A stretch of DNA of 14,535 nt, taken from Actinomycetota bacterium. Its GTDB lineage: Bacteria > Actinomycetota > Actinomycetes > Actinomycetales > Microbacteriaceae. Position numbers and translations under genes: made by a program. The DNA lies in NCBI GenBank assembly GCA_009704225.1, contig WLEN01000006.1:1-14535 (forward strand), read 5' to 3'. The notes under the pieces were generated by a model that saw only the letters and a program-made list of their open reading frames with translations, was not told the DNA's origin and searched no databases. Of this stretch, positions 7,653-14,535 are shown piece by piece (within the stretch, counting starts at the first letter, position 1; each line of letters opens with the position of its first letter).

Positions 7653-9541
7653 AGCACAAATCTGAGACCCCGCCACGTGCCCACTCCGGGTGCGGAGGCG
7701 GGGTCGAACGTTTCCGGCGGAGCACCGGTAATGCGATGTGCCTCGAGCGTCGCAGTTCTGAGTGTGATTACGTTCCGAACGGAACCGAACGCGCGTGGCA
7801 ACGGTTGACCACTCGAAACGAGAACGACGACCGGCGGCGACGCGTGCCGAACCCGCCGAACCGCATCGAGAAATGCGGTCGCCTCAAGGGGTGTCATCGA
7901 ATCCACGATTCGGTCGAGGTTATCGATCACGACAATGCGGGAATAACGTTCGAGGTCGCGCGCACTCGTCACCCACGTTGCGGAATGGCCATTGACTAAC
8001 GCCCTCAACGTTTCCGTTCGCCCAGAACCACGGCCACCAATAACGGCGATGTCGCCGTCGCTCGGCTGCCAGTGGGCGATGCGGTAACACGCGTGGGCCA
8101 CGTCGTCGACGACGCCAAACCCGGTTCGACCGTCTCGTGGAACAGGCCGTTTCAACGCCGGCCGCCACGGGGGCGTGTGGAGTCGCTCCCCTGACAATTC
8201 GGTCAATGTGAGTGAGTCAACGGACGGAACAAAAACGTCGTGAATCAGACCGTCACCAAGCGTGACCAGGCACCTCCCCCGCGCTGGCGCAACGGACGTT
8301 GCTCGTCCCAAAACCTGAATCACGTCGTGGAGGGTATTCATCGCGAGACAGATTCTCACCGGAATGTTTGCCAACACCGAGTCACGCAGCACCCCACTCG
8401 GGTGTTGGACCGCGAGGACGAGGTGAATTCCGAGCGAGCGCCCGCGCCGAGCGATGTCCGCGAGCAAATCGTGTGCCGCGGGGAATTGGCGCAGAAGTTC
8501 GTGAACCTCGTCGATGACAATTGCAAGCCGGGGAACATCCGACGCGTTCTCGATTGTCGCAACCCGCTGGCGCTCGAGCTCCGCCTCCCGTCGCCGAATC
8601 TCGGCGCTCAGCCCCGCAATCGCGCGCGGCACATCGGTGGTCGTCAGATCGGTAAGTGTCGCGAGGTGATGGGGTAATCCGCGGAGCGGACCGAGTGTCG
8701 CCCCGCCCTTAAAATCGATACCGACAAACTGGAACTCGGTCGGCGTGAACCGGGTGGCCCAGCTAACGATAAGTGCCGTGAGTGCGTGGGATTTTCCTGA
8801 TCCGGTTCGACCCGCAATGAGCACGTGAGGGGTGTCCGACGTCAACCGCACCTCCAACTGCGCTCGATCGATTTGCGCGATGGCCCTCAGAATGCCGTCT
8901 GCGCCACTGACGTCATCGGGAAGAAAATCGACGCGGGTCGGGAGCGAACCGCGGGTTGTGACGGAGTCGACGCCGTGGTCCGAGCAGCGAATAGCGAGGG
9001 CGACCTCCGTTGTTTCGCCACGAGCAATCGACGACCCATTCGCCCAACGGGCGGGCATGTCAGAGCCCTGCGGAACACCGAGTTGCGCGGTTGCCTGAAC
9101 GATGAGCGACGTCAACACGGCGTCCGCAACGGGGCCGTCCCCGATGACGGTGACCCCCGCCGCCACATCGACGAGCCACGGAGAGCCATCCGGTTGGCGT
9201 CCAGCACGGACAACGGTGTGACCGTTGTGAGCGGGCACCCATTCGGAGTTTCGAGCAATGTCGGCGACCGAGGGATATGCGCGGTTCTCGTCGACGATAC
9301 GTCGGGCATCCCGGGCGATGTTGGTCTCCCGTTCCGCAGCGCGCTCTCGTGCCCGCGCAGCGTCCGTTCGCCGGGACTCGCGAGCACCGCGTCGAACGCC
9401 GTCGATGTGATGCGCCACGACCATCGTCGGCGCGATGACGGCTCCGAGAAGGGCGAACGACGATCCCGTCATTACCCAGACCAGGCCCGCCGTCACTACC
9501 GGTGCGACGACGCCGATGACGGGAAAATGCGGGGCGTTCAC
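7610..9541 (-). CDS. FtsK/SpoIIIE (EccC-like) domain membrane ATPase, orphan
   Basis: A 643-residue P-loop ATPase of the FtsK/SpoIIIE/EccC group. Two probable membrane helices (about 7-24 and 28-44) are followed by an Arg/Glu-rich, coiled-coil-like linker (about 50-85). The first ATPase domain is intact: Walker A GRTGSGKS (244-251), the FVGIDFKGG segment (272-280) and Walker B LAIVIDE (339-345). A second domain has a P-loop-like GGRGSGRT (502-509) with Arg in place of the catalytic Lys, and a Walker-B-like IVVIDNLD (536-543), so it is probably a degenerate module as in EccC proteins. No FHA or FtsK-gamma DNA-reading domain is visible. The start is GTG, with an in-frame TGA 15 nt upstream limiting extension. 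No WXG100 or other type VII partner is nearby. Cargo (DNA or protein) is unknown. The gene overlaps ald by 43 nt. Confidence 0.82.
   Translation of the reverse strand: MNAPHFPVIGVVAPVVTAGLVWVMTGSSFALLGAVIAPTMVVAHHIDGVRRGARESRRTDAARARERAAERETNIARDARRIVDENRAYPSVADIARNSEWVPAHNGHTVVRAGRQPDGSPWLVDVAAGVTVIGDGPVADAVLTSLIVQATAQLGVPQGSDMPARWANGSSIARGETTEVALAIRCSDHGVDSVTTRGSLPTRVDFLPDDVSGADGILRAIAQIDRAQLEVRLTSDTPHVLIAGRTGSGKSHALTALIVSWATRFTPTEFQFVGIDFKGGATLGPLRGLPHHLATLTDLTTTDVPRAIAGLSAEIRRREAELERQRVATIENASDVPRLAIVIDEVHELLRQFPAAHDLLADIARRGRSLGIHLVLAVQHPSGVLRDSVLANIPVRICLAMNTLHDVIQVLGRATSVAPARGRCLVTLGDGLIHDVFVPSVDSLTLTELSGERLHTPPWRPALKRPVPRDGRTGFGVVDDVAHACYRIAHWQPSDGDIAVIGGRGSGRTETLRALVNGHSATWVTSARDLERYSRIVVIDNLDRIVDSMTPLEATAFLDAVRRVRHASPPVVVLVSSGQPLPRAFGSVRNVITLRTATLEAHRITGAPPETFDPASAPGVGTWRGLRFVLYARTDSSDTASRP
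7666..7705. terminator. GC-rich hairpin between the convergent ald and ftsK-like genes
   Basis: A perfect 9-bp inverted repeat (GACCCCGCC at 7666-7674, GGCGGGGTC at 7697-7705) begins 13 nt after the ald stop. It lies inside the final coding codons of the opposite-strand FtsK-like gene. There is no clear T-run on either side, so it would be an actinobacterial-style stem without a U-tract. Position favours a terminator for ald; its coding location means the symmetry could partly be chance. Confidence 0.45.
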
Positions 9542-9577
9542 CGCGCAACGTTTTCACAACCCGGACCAACAACGAGA

Positions 9578-9613
9578 GAACGGCGGCGGCTCTGTGCAGA
9601 ACCGCCGCCGTTC
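9578..9613 (-). terminator. Strong hairpin terminator of the aldehyde dehydrogenase gene
   Basis: A perfect 12-bp stem (GAACGGCGGCGG / CCGCCGCCGTTC) encloses a 12-nt loop that itself can form a 4-bp TCTG/CAGA stem. It lies 9 nt past the dehydrogenase stop and is followed on the minus strand by TCTCTCGTTGTTGG, a loose T-containing tract. It should separate the dehydrogenase transcript from the downstream FtsK-like gene. Confidence 0.75.
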
Positions 9614-9622
9614 GAGACGTGT

Positions 9623-11056
9623 TTACTCGCCGATGTAGGACATGACGTGCTTGATGCGCGTGTAGTCCTCGAACCCGTACATCGAGAGGTCTTTGCCGTA
9701 ACCCGAGTGTTTGAAACCGCCGTGGGGCATCTCGGCGACGATCGGGATATGGGTGTTGATCCAGACCGCACCGAAGTCGAGGTGCTTGGCGAAACGCATC
9801 GCACGTCCGTGGTCCTTCGTCCAGACCGACGATGCCAGTCCGTACTCGACGCCGTTTGCCCACGAGAGCGCTTCGGCCTCGTCCTTGAACTTCTGAACCG
9901 TGACGACCGGACCGAAGATTTCATTCTGGATGATCCAGTCGGTCTGCTTGAGACCAGAAACGATAGTCGGTTCGATGAAGAACCCTTCCGTTCCCTGGCG
10001 GTGACCGCCCGTCTCGACGACGGCATTGTTGGGGAGATCGCCCAGGATTCCCATAACGCGATCGAACTGGTTCACGTTGTTGACCGGGCCATACAGGATG
10101 TCCTCGTTGGTCGGGATTCCCGTTGACACGTTCGCCTGAACGTATTCCTTCATCGCGGCCACGAACTCGTCGTGAACCTTGGCGTGAACGAGAACGCGAG
10201 TAGCTGCGGTGCAGTCCTGTCCAGCGTTGAAGTAACCGGCAGTGGCGATGCCCTCAACCGCGCGGGCGATGTCCGCGTCGTCAAAAACGATGACGGGAGC
10301 CTTTCCACCGAGTTCGAGGTGAACGCGCTTGACGTCGGCGGCCGCAGACTTCGCCACCTCCATGCCGGCGCGAACCGACCCGGTGATCGACACCATCTGC
10401 GGAATCTTGTGTGCTGTCATCGCCGCACCCGTGGTGCGGTCACCGACGACAACGTTCATGACGCCCTTCGGAAGGAACTCCTGCGCGACCTGCGCGAGAA
10501 GGAGCGTTGACTGCGGAGTCGTGTCCGATGGCTTGAGGACTGTGGTGTTTCCCGCGGCGAGTGCCGGTGCAAACTTCCAAATCGCCATCATGAGTGGGTA
10601 GTTCCAGGGAGTGACCTGACCGATAACGCCGATGGGCTCACGGCGAATGATGGACGTGTGGTCTTTCATGTATTCGGCCGAAGCACGACCCTCGAGATTT
10701 CGCGCGGCACCGGCAAAGAATCGAATCTGGTCAACGCCGACGGCGATTTCTTCGCTCAAGGTGAGGGCGATGGGCTTACCCGTGTCCTGGACCTCGGCGG
10801 CGGCGAATTCGTCGGCCTTGGCTTCCATCGCGTCGGCAATCTGCCACAGCGCTTTTTGACGTTCGCTCGGAGTCGTCTCACCCCACTCTTCGAACGCAGA
10901 GGCGGCAGCCTGGTAAGCCGAATCGACGTCAGCGTCGTTCGAGACAGGCGACTTCGCGTAGACGTCTCCGGTGACGGGGTCAACGAGGTCGATGGTGTCC
11001 TTGCCGCGCGAGTCGACGAGTTCACCGTTGATGAAGTTCTTCAATGTTTTAGTCAT
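9623..11056 (-). CDS. patD: Gamma-aminobutyraldehyde dehydrogenase
   Basis: NAD-dependent aldehyde dehydrogenase, 477 residues, expected to oxidise 4-aminobutanal (from putrescine) to GABA in the cytoplasm. Family residues are intact: Asn152 in TPWNYP, Lys175 in LKPSD, Glu248 in LELGGK and the nucleophile Cys282 in GQDCTAATR. The C-terminal [20 protein letters not shown] followed by YTRIKHVM is characteristic of the aminobutyraldehyde group (E. coli PatD/YdcW). The ATG at 11054-11056 is chosen because [11 protein letters not shown] aligns with family starts and GGAG lies just upstream, although only 2 nt from the ATG; the frame extends to a GTG at 11095, but that adds 13 residues unlike the family and runs up to the edge of a palindrome. 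It is divergent from the lrp operon and followed by a strong hairpin. Betaine or succinate-semialdehyde dehydrogenase activity is an alternative but fits the motifs and context less well. Confidence 0.88.
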   Translation of the reverse strand: MTKTLKNFINGELVDSRGKDTIDLVDPVTGDVYAKSPVSNDADVDSAYQAAASAFEEWGETTPSERQKALWQIADAMEAKADEFAAAEVQDTGKPIALTLSEEIAVGVDQIRFFAGAARNLEGRASAEYMKDHTSIIRREPIGVIGQVTPWNYPLMMAIWKFAPALAAGNTTVLKPSDTTPQSTLLLAQVAQEFLPKGVMNVVVGDRTTGAAMTAHKIPQMVSITGSVRAGMEVAKSAAADVKRVHLELGGKAPVIVFDDADIARAVEGIATAGYFNAGQDCTAATRVLVHAKVHDEFVAAMKEYVQANVSTGIPTNEDILYGPVNNVNQFDRVMGILGDLPNNAVVETGGHRQGTEGFFIEPTIVSGLKQTDWIIQNEIFGPVVTVQKFKDEAEALSWANGVEYGLASSVWTKDHGRAMRFAKHLDFGAVWINTHIPIVAEMPHGGFKHSGYGKDLSMYGFEDYTRIKHVMSYIGE

Positions 11057-11095
11057 GGCTCCACAATAATCACTCCGCGCCGTAGTTTCCAGCAC

Positions 11096-11110
11096 AAATT
11101 CTTCGAATTT
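11096..11110. promoter_or_regulatory. Perfect palindrome, operator candidate
   Basis: AAATTC-TTC-GAATTT has perfect 6-bp arms and a 3-nt centre, the same architecture as the dyads upstream of ald. It lies 40 nt upstream of the dehydrogenase ATG and 70 nt upstream of the lrp ATG, a good place for an autoregulating Lrp/AsnC protein. Confidence 0.5.
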
Positions 11111-11142
11111 CCGCAGTGAATTCGGCGTTTTGCGACGAAATC
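11106..11142. promoter_or_regulatory. Operator-like element shared with the ald upstream region
   Basis: AATTTC, GCAG and CGAAATC occur in the same order and on the same strand as at 6438-6473, over 37 nt here against 36 nt there (one extra C). With that one gap, about 25 of 36 positions agree by hand alignment. It ends 2 nt before the proposed lrp -35 box. A common regulator, most simply the adjacent Lrp/AsnC protein, is inferred. Confidence 0.5.
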
Positions 11143-11144
11143 AC

Positions 11145-11173
11145 TTGATTTTTGCCTCTTTTACCGTCAGAAT
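11145..11173 (+). promoter_or_regulatory. Candidate promoter for a leaderless lrp transcript
   Basis: TTGATT (11145-11150) and CAGAAT (11168-11173) are 17 bp apart. The -10 ends 6 nt before the lrp ATG, so transcription would start at or next to the A of the ATG. No ribosome-binding site precedes the ATG, which fits leaderless translation, common in actinobacteria. Confidence 0.45.
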
Positions 11174-11179
11174 CAGTTC

Positions 11180-11647
11180 ATGCCCACTAACGCTCGCCCG
11201 TCGACACTCGACGATGTGTCGCGCGCAATCGTGGAACAACTCCAGATTGACGGGCGCAAATCGTATTCGGATATTGGCCGAGCGGTTGATCTGTCCGAAG
11301 CCGCTGTGCGTCAACGAGTCCAGAAATTGATCGAATCCGGCGTCATGCAAATTGTTGCCATCACTGATCCCATCCAAATGGGATTCAATCGCCAAGCAAT
11401 GATCGGTATTCGCACCACCGGTGACTCGAGAGTCGTCGCCGACGCGCTCTCGAAAATCGGGGCCGTCGAATACGTCGTCCTCACCGCCGGTTCGTTTGAC
11501 ATCATGGTGGAAGTTGTCTGCACGGACGACGGCGACCTGCTCGACCTTCTCAACGGGACGATTCGCAAAGTAGCGGGAGTGGTCGAGACCGAAGTTTTCA
11601 CCTATCTACAACTAAAGAAACAGCAGTACAACTGGGGAACGCTGTAG
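11180..11647 (+). CDS. Lrp/AsnC-family transcriptional regulator
   Basis: A 155-residue one-domain-plus-sensor regulator. Residues about 10-58 form the AsnC-type helix-turn-helix (LDDVSRAIVEQLQIDGRKSY then SDIGRAVDLSEAAVRQRVQKL), with the recognition helix near 39-50. Residues about 72-143 form the alpha-beta RAM ligand-binding domain, including the GSFDIMVEV core at 104-112. Proteins of this family form dimers to octamers and respond to amino acids such as alanine or leucine. It heads the plus-strand operon with the aminotransferase and the FAD oxidoreductase and faces the aldehyde dehydrogenase gene. It therefore most likely controls polyamine catabolism and its own synthesis, and perhaps ald through the shared element. 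The effector (alanine, GABA or a polyamine derivative) cannot be read from the sequence. The start lacks a ribosome-binding site and may be leaderless. Confidence 0.93.
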   Translation: MPTNARPSTLDDVSRAIVEQLQIDGRKSYSDIGRAVDLSEAAVRQRVQKLIESGVMQIVAITDPIQMGFNRQAMIGIRTTGDSRVVADALSKIGAVEYVVLTAGSFDIMVEVVCTDDGDLLDLLNGTIRKVAGVVETEVFTYLQLKKQQYNWGTL

Positions 11648-11675
11648 TCCCCACAACAAATAGGAGTTGAATGTA

Positions 11676-13157
11676 ATGACGTTATTGTCGAGAAAGCCTA
11701 AGGTCGCAAAACCTGCGACAAAAAAGGTCGCGAAGGTTAACAAACCTGCCGAGGGGAAGATCCTTTCTCAGCGTGAGGTCATGAAAGATCCGTTGCAGAA
11801 GATGGCAAAAGACCACCTCTGGATGCACTTCGCGCGGCAGTCGGGCATGGAGTCCGGCAAGGGTGTTCCGATCATCACCAAGGGTGACGGACACCACATC
11901 TGGGACTCAAGCGGCAAAAAGTACATCGATGGCCTCTCCGGGCTATTCGTTGTCAACGCCGGCCACGGACGCAAGCGTTTGGCGCAGGCGGCCGCGAAGC
12001 AGGCAGAAGAACTCGCGTTCTTCCCGCTCTGGAGTTACGCGCACCCTTCGGCGATCGAACTGGCCGACCGACTGGCGGACTACGCGCCCGGCGACCTCAA
12101 CCGCGTTTTCTATTCGACCGGTGGTGGTGAAGCGGTCGAAACCGCGTTCAAGTTGGCCAAGCAGTACTGGAAGATTCAGGGCATGCCCATGAAGACCAAG
12201 GTCATCGCGCGCAACATCGCCTATCACGGTACTCCGCAGGGCGCTCTGGCGATTACGGGACTCCCCGGAATCAAGGCAGCGTTCGAGCCTCTCGTCCCCG
12301 GCGCATTCCACGTTCCGAACACGAACATTTATCGCGCCAAGGAGCAGGGTTACCACGGTGTCGAGACCGAAGAAGCGTTCGGACTCTGGGCTGCGGACGA
12401 GATTGAGCGCATGATTCAGATGGAAGGCCCCGACACGATTGCGGCGGTGTTCCTCGAGCCGGTGCAGAACGCGGGCGGATGTTTCCCCCCTCAGGCCGGT
12501 TACTTCAAGCGCGTCCGCGAGATTTGCGACCAGTACGACGTATTGCTCGTTTCGGACGAGGTCATCTGTGCGTTTGGTCGTATCGGCGAAATGTTCGCCT
12601 GTAACGCTTACGATTACGTCCCCGACATGATCACGTGTGCCAAGGCAATGACCTCTGGTTACTCGCCCATCGGTGCAACAATCATCTCGGACCGCATCTA
12701 CGAGCCCTTCAAGCACGGAACAACGGCGTTCTATCACGGCTACACCTTCGGTGGACACCCGGTTTCGGCCGCTGTCGCGATGGAGAACCTCAACATTTTC
12801 GAAGAGGAAGACCTCAACGGGAATGTCCGTCGGAACGCCCCGGCGTTCAAGTCGACGCTCGAGAAGTTGAAAGACATTCCCATCGTCGGTGACGTCCGCG
12901 GTGCCGGTTATTTCTACGGCATCGAGCTCGTCAAGGACCAGGTGACCAAGGAAACCTTCAACGACAAGGAAGCCGAGCGCTTGCTGCGCGGCTACCTGTC
13001 GCAGGCCCTTTACAGCGCAGGACTCTACTGCCGTGCGGACGACCGAGGTGACCCCGTCATCCAGCTAGCTCCCCCGCTTACCATCGGGCAGCCCGAGTTT
13101 GACGAAATCGAACAGATCCTCCGCGAGGTTCTGGTCGGCGCGACGAAGCTCCTCTAG
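11676..13157 (+). CDS. Class III aminotransferase, putrescine/omega-amine:pyruvate type
   Basis: PLP enzyme of 493 residues, probably transferring an amino group from putrescine or a similar diamine to pyruvate, giving 4-aminobutanal and alanine (SpuC-like). Signatures: DHLWMHFARQSGM near the N-terminus as in the pyruvate-dependent omega-transaminase group, STGGGEAVETAFKLAKQYW, NIAYHGTPQGAL, the PLP-pyridine Asp294 in VSDEVICAFGR, and Schiff-base Lys323 in CAKAMTSGYSPIGA. The ATG at 11676 is used because AGGAG ends 9 nt upstream; a TTG three codons earlier overlaps the region right after that site. The first 30 residues are an unusual Lys/Ala/Pro-rich extension ahead of the conserved fold; Met36 and Met43 are later possible starts. 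It follows lrp by 28 nt and precedes the FAD oxidoreductase by 3 nt. The acceptor and the exact amine are inferred from family and context. Confidence 0.87.
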   Translation: MTLLSRKPKVAKPATKKVAKVNKPAEGKILSQREVMKDPLQKMAKDHLWMHFARQSGMESGKGVPIITKGDGHHIWDSSGKKYIDGLSGLFVVNAGHGRKRLAQAAAKQAEELAFFPLWSYAHPSAIELADRLADYAPGDLNRVFYSTGGGEAVETAFKLAKQYWKIQGMPMKTKVIARNIAYHGTPQGALAITGLPGIKAAFEPLVPGAFHVPNTNIYRAKEQGYHGVETEEAFGLWAADEIERMIQMEGPDTIAAVFLEPVQNAGGCFPPQAGYFKRVREICDQYDVLLVSDEVICAFGRIGEMFACNAYDYVPDMITCAKAMTSGYSPIGATIISDRIYEPFKHGTTAFYHGYTFGGHPVSAAVAMENLNIFEEEDLNGNVRRNAPAFKSTLEKLKDIPIVGDVRGAGYFYGIELVKDQVTKETFNDKEAERLLRGYLSQALYSAGLYCRADDRGDPVIQLAPPLTIGQPEFDEIEQILREVLVGATKLL

Positions 13158-13160
13158 ACA

Positions 13161-14507
13161 ATGGGTTCCGTCTCGTTTTGGCACGAGGCGGTCGACCTCA
13201 CCCCGAGGCCGGCCCTCGATGGCAACACGACAGTTGATGTCGCCATCGTAGGGGCTGGTCTGACGGGGTTGTGGACCGCCTATTATCTGCAGAAGGCAAA
13301 CCCGCGACTGTCAATCATGCTGATTGACAAACACTTCGCCGGTTTCGGTGCGTCCGGACGCAACGGCGGCTGGGCGAGTGCGTTGTTCCCGCAGTCGACC
13401 GCAACTCTTGTCAAGCGTTACGGTTTCGACCGTGCCAAGGCGTTGCGTGATGCGATGTCCGGAACAATCACGGAAATCGGACGAGTGGTCGCGTCGGAGA
13501 AAATCGACTGTGATTGGGTACACAAGGGAACCATCATTTACGCCCGTAGTGCTCTCCAGGAACGCGAACTGAGGGCAGAAGTCGCTGCGACAAAAGCGCT
13601 CGGCATCGACGCGCTCGAGTGGTGGGATGCCGACAAGGTTCGAGCGTCGGGCGCCCGCGGTGCAAGTTTTACTCCCGACTGTGCGCGAGTCCACCCCGCC
13701 AAGCTCGTTCGTCGGATCGCCGAAATCGTCGAATCGCGAGGAGCGCGCATCGTCGAAGAAACGACGGTGACGTCCTGGAAACCCGGTGTCGTCCACACTG
13801 ATCGCGGAGACGTTCGTGCGACGCACATCATCAACGCGACCGAAGGATACGGCGCTTCCATCGCTCAGACGAAGCGTCGAATTCTCCCGCTGTATTCGCT
13901 CATGATTGCGACCGAGCCTCTTCCTGAGTCCGTCTGGAAAGAACTGGGGATCGAACACGGACACACTTTTTCGGACGGCCGTCACCTCGTCATCTACGGT
14001 CAGAGAACGGCCGACAACCGTTTCGCTTTCGGGGGTCGCGGTGCCCGCTATCACTGGGATTCGGCGATCAAACCCGAATACGACCGTGTTGAAAGCGTCT
14101 TCCTCCACCTCACCCGAACCCTGCGAGAGATGTTCCCGCAGATTGCTGACCGCATCGTTGTGACTCACCGTTGGGGTGGGCCGTTGGGTGTGCCGCGCGA
14201 CTGGCACGCGAGCGTTTCGTATGACCCCGCAACCGGACTCGGTGGTGCAGGCGGATACGTGGGCGACGGGCTGTCGACAACCAACCTTGCGGGCCGAACT
14301 CTCGCCGACCTCATCACCGGCAAAGTGACGGCGTTGACTGAACTGCCGTGGGTGAACCACCGTTCGCCGTCGTGGGAGCCAGAACCACTCCGATTCCTCG
14401 GTGCGAACGCCGGTCTCGTCGGGATGACGGTGGCAGACGAAGAAGAGAAGATTACGGGGCAACCGTCGATTGTTGCTCGGTTGCTTGCACCGCTCACGGG
14501 GCACTAA
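13161..14507 (+). CDS. FAD-dependent amine oxidoreductase (DAO family, PuuB-like)
   Basis: Flavoprotein of 448 residues in the D-amino-acid oxidase fold family, nearest in style to gamma-glutamylputrescine oxidase PuuB. The Rossmann motif GAGLTG (31-36) is followed by Asp56 at the end of the second strand for the FAD ribose. GASGRNGGW (63-71) is the flavin-contact motif usual in PuuB-like proteins. The C-terminal GGYVGDGLSTTNLAG (365-379) closes the FAD site. It starts 3 nt after the aminotransferase stop, with no strong separate ribosome-binding site, so the two are probably translationally coupled. It likely oxidises a primary or secondary amine to an aldehyde, releasing peroxide or passing electrons to another acceptor. 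No gamma-glutamylputrescine synthetase (PuuA) or hydrolase (PuuD) is in view, so the substrate may be a free or differently modified amine. Confidence 0.85.
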   Translation: MGSVSFWHEAVDLTPRPALDGNTTVDVAIVGAGLTGLWTAYYLQKANPRLSIMLIDKHFAGFGASGRNGGWASALFPQSTATLVKRYGFDRAKALRDAMSGTITEIGRVVASEKIDCDWVHKGTIIYARSALQERELRAEVAATKALGIDALEWWDADKVRASGARGASFTPDCARVHPAKLVRRIAEIVESRGARIVEETTVTSWKPGVVHTDRGDVRATHIINATEGYGASIAQTKRRILPLYSLMIATEPLPESVWKELGIEHGHTFSDGRHLVIYGQRTADNRFAFGGRGARYHWDSAIKPEYDRVESVFLHLTRTLREMFPQIADRIVVTHRWGGPLGVPRDWHASVSYDPATGLGGAGGYVGDGLSTTNLAGRTLADLITGKVTALTELPWVNHRSPSWEPEPLRFLGANAGLVGMTVADEEEKITGQPSIVARLLAPLTGH

Positions 14508-14518
14508 CCAATAGCCTG

Positions 14519-14524
14519 AAGGAG
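14519..14524 (+). promoter_or_regulatory. Ribosome-binding-site-like sequence for a gene beyond the window
   Basis: AAGGAG lies 11 nt after the oxidoreductase stop and 11 nt before the window end. It suggests a further operon gene whose start codon is just outside, but no coding sequence is visible. Confidence 0.4.
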
Positions 14525-14535
14525 TGAAACGGTAC

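Larger units (their letters stand above)
11057..11179. promoter_or_regulatory. Divergent aldehyde dehydrogenase / lrp control region
   Basis: This 123-nt non-coding stretch must serve both directions. It contains a perfect 15-bp palindrome (11096-11110), an operator-like element shared with the ald region (11106-11142), and a promoter candidate for lrp (11145-11173). On the minus strand a TTGTGC overlapping the palindrome could be a -35 box for the dehydrogenase gene, but no convincing -10 at standard spacing is seen. Confidence 0.6.

Noticed and set aside
8825..10126. A 433-codon plus-strand open frame spanning parts of the FtsK-like and dehydrogenase genes.
   Set aside because: It crosses two well-supported opposite-strand genes and the terminator hairpin between them, and its Arg/Asp/His-rich translation resembles no protein family.
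11057..11095. Extension of the aldehyde dehydrogenase to a GTG at 11095.
   Set aside because: The 13 extra residues ([12 protein letters not shown]) do not look like the family N-terminus and run to the edge of the palindrome; the ATG at 11056 matches usual family starts.
13311..14504. A 397-codon minus-strand open frame opposite the FAD oxidoreductase.
   Set aside because: Arg/Ser-rich antisense shadow; the plus-strand protein has complete FAD motifs from end to end.
1..14535. Searched by eye for mobile elements, tRNA/rRNA genes, CRISPR arrays and toxin-antitoxin or phage-defence genes.
   Set aside because: None seen. There are no transposase or integrase motifs, no repeat arrays, and no unexplained gap over 300 nt; the longest intergenic stretch is the 222-nt potD/ald region.

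Overview
The window looks like a chromosomal segment of an actinobacterium, possibly of the Microbacteriaceae type. The clues are a Tat-type lipoprotein binding protein, frequent GTG/TTG starts, an EccC/FtsK-like ATPase of the actinobacterial style, an alanine dehydrogenase whose key residues fall at the M. tuberculosis positions, and a probable leaderless regulator gene. The assignment is inferred from protein style, not from a marker gene.

Layout: (1) 1-2204, plus strand: a 5'-truncated GABA aminotransferase (gabT) overlapping an asparaginase II-family gene. (2) 2201-6314, minus strand: a complete spermidine/putrescine ABC importer transcribed potD-potA-potB-potC, meeting the asparaginase gene tail to tail with interlocked stop codons. 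(3) 6315-6536: a divergent control region. (4) 6537-7652, plus: alanine dehydrogenase (ald). (5) 7610-9541, minus: an FtsK/EccC-like membrane ATPase with no obvious metabolic link, overlapping the ald 3' end. (6) 9623-11056, minus: gamma-aminobutyraldehyde dehydrogenase with its own strong hairpin terminator. (7) 11057-11179: a second divergent control region. (8) 11180-14507, plus: an apparent operon of an Lrp/AsnC regulator, a class III (putrescine/omega-amine:pyruvate-type) aminotransferase and a PuuB-like FAD amine oxidoreductase. A ribosome-binding-site-like sequence at the right edge suggests the operon continues.

Together the genes describe uptake and catabolism of putrescine or related polyamines. 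PotABCD imports the amine; the aminotransferase and/or FAD oxidase removes one amino group to give the aminoaldehyde; the aldehyde dehydrogenase makes GABA; GabT makes succinate semialdehyde. If the class III aminotransferase uses pyruvate, it produces alanine, which alanine dehydrogenase would return to pyruvate with release of ammonium and NADH. The Lrp/AsnC protein is the obvious candidate regulator. Both divergent control regions carry a similar element of about 36-37 bp (AATTTC...GCAG...CGAAATC), which would tie ald/pot and the dehydrogenase/lrp operons into one regulon.

No defence system, mobile element, CRISPR array, tRNA or rRNA was seen. The least expected items are the FtsK/EccC-like gene, the asparaginase gene coupled to gabT, and the shared operator-like element.
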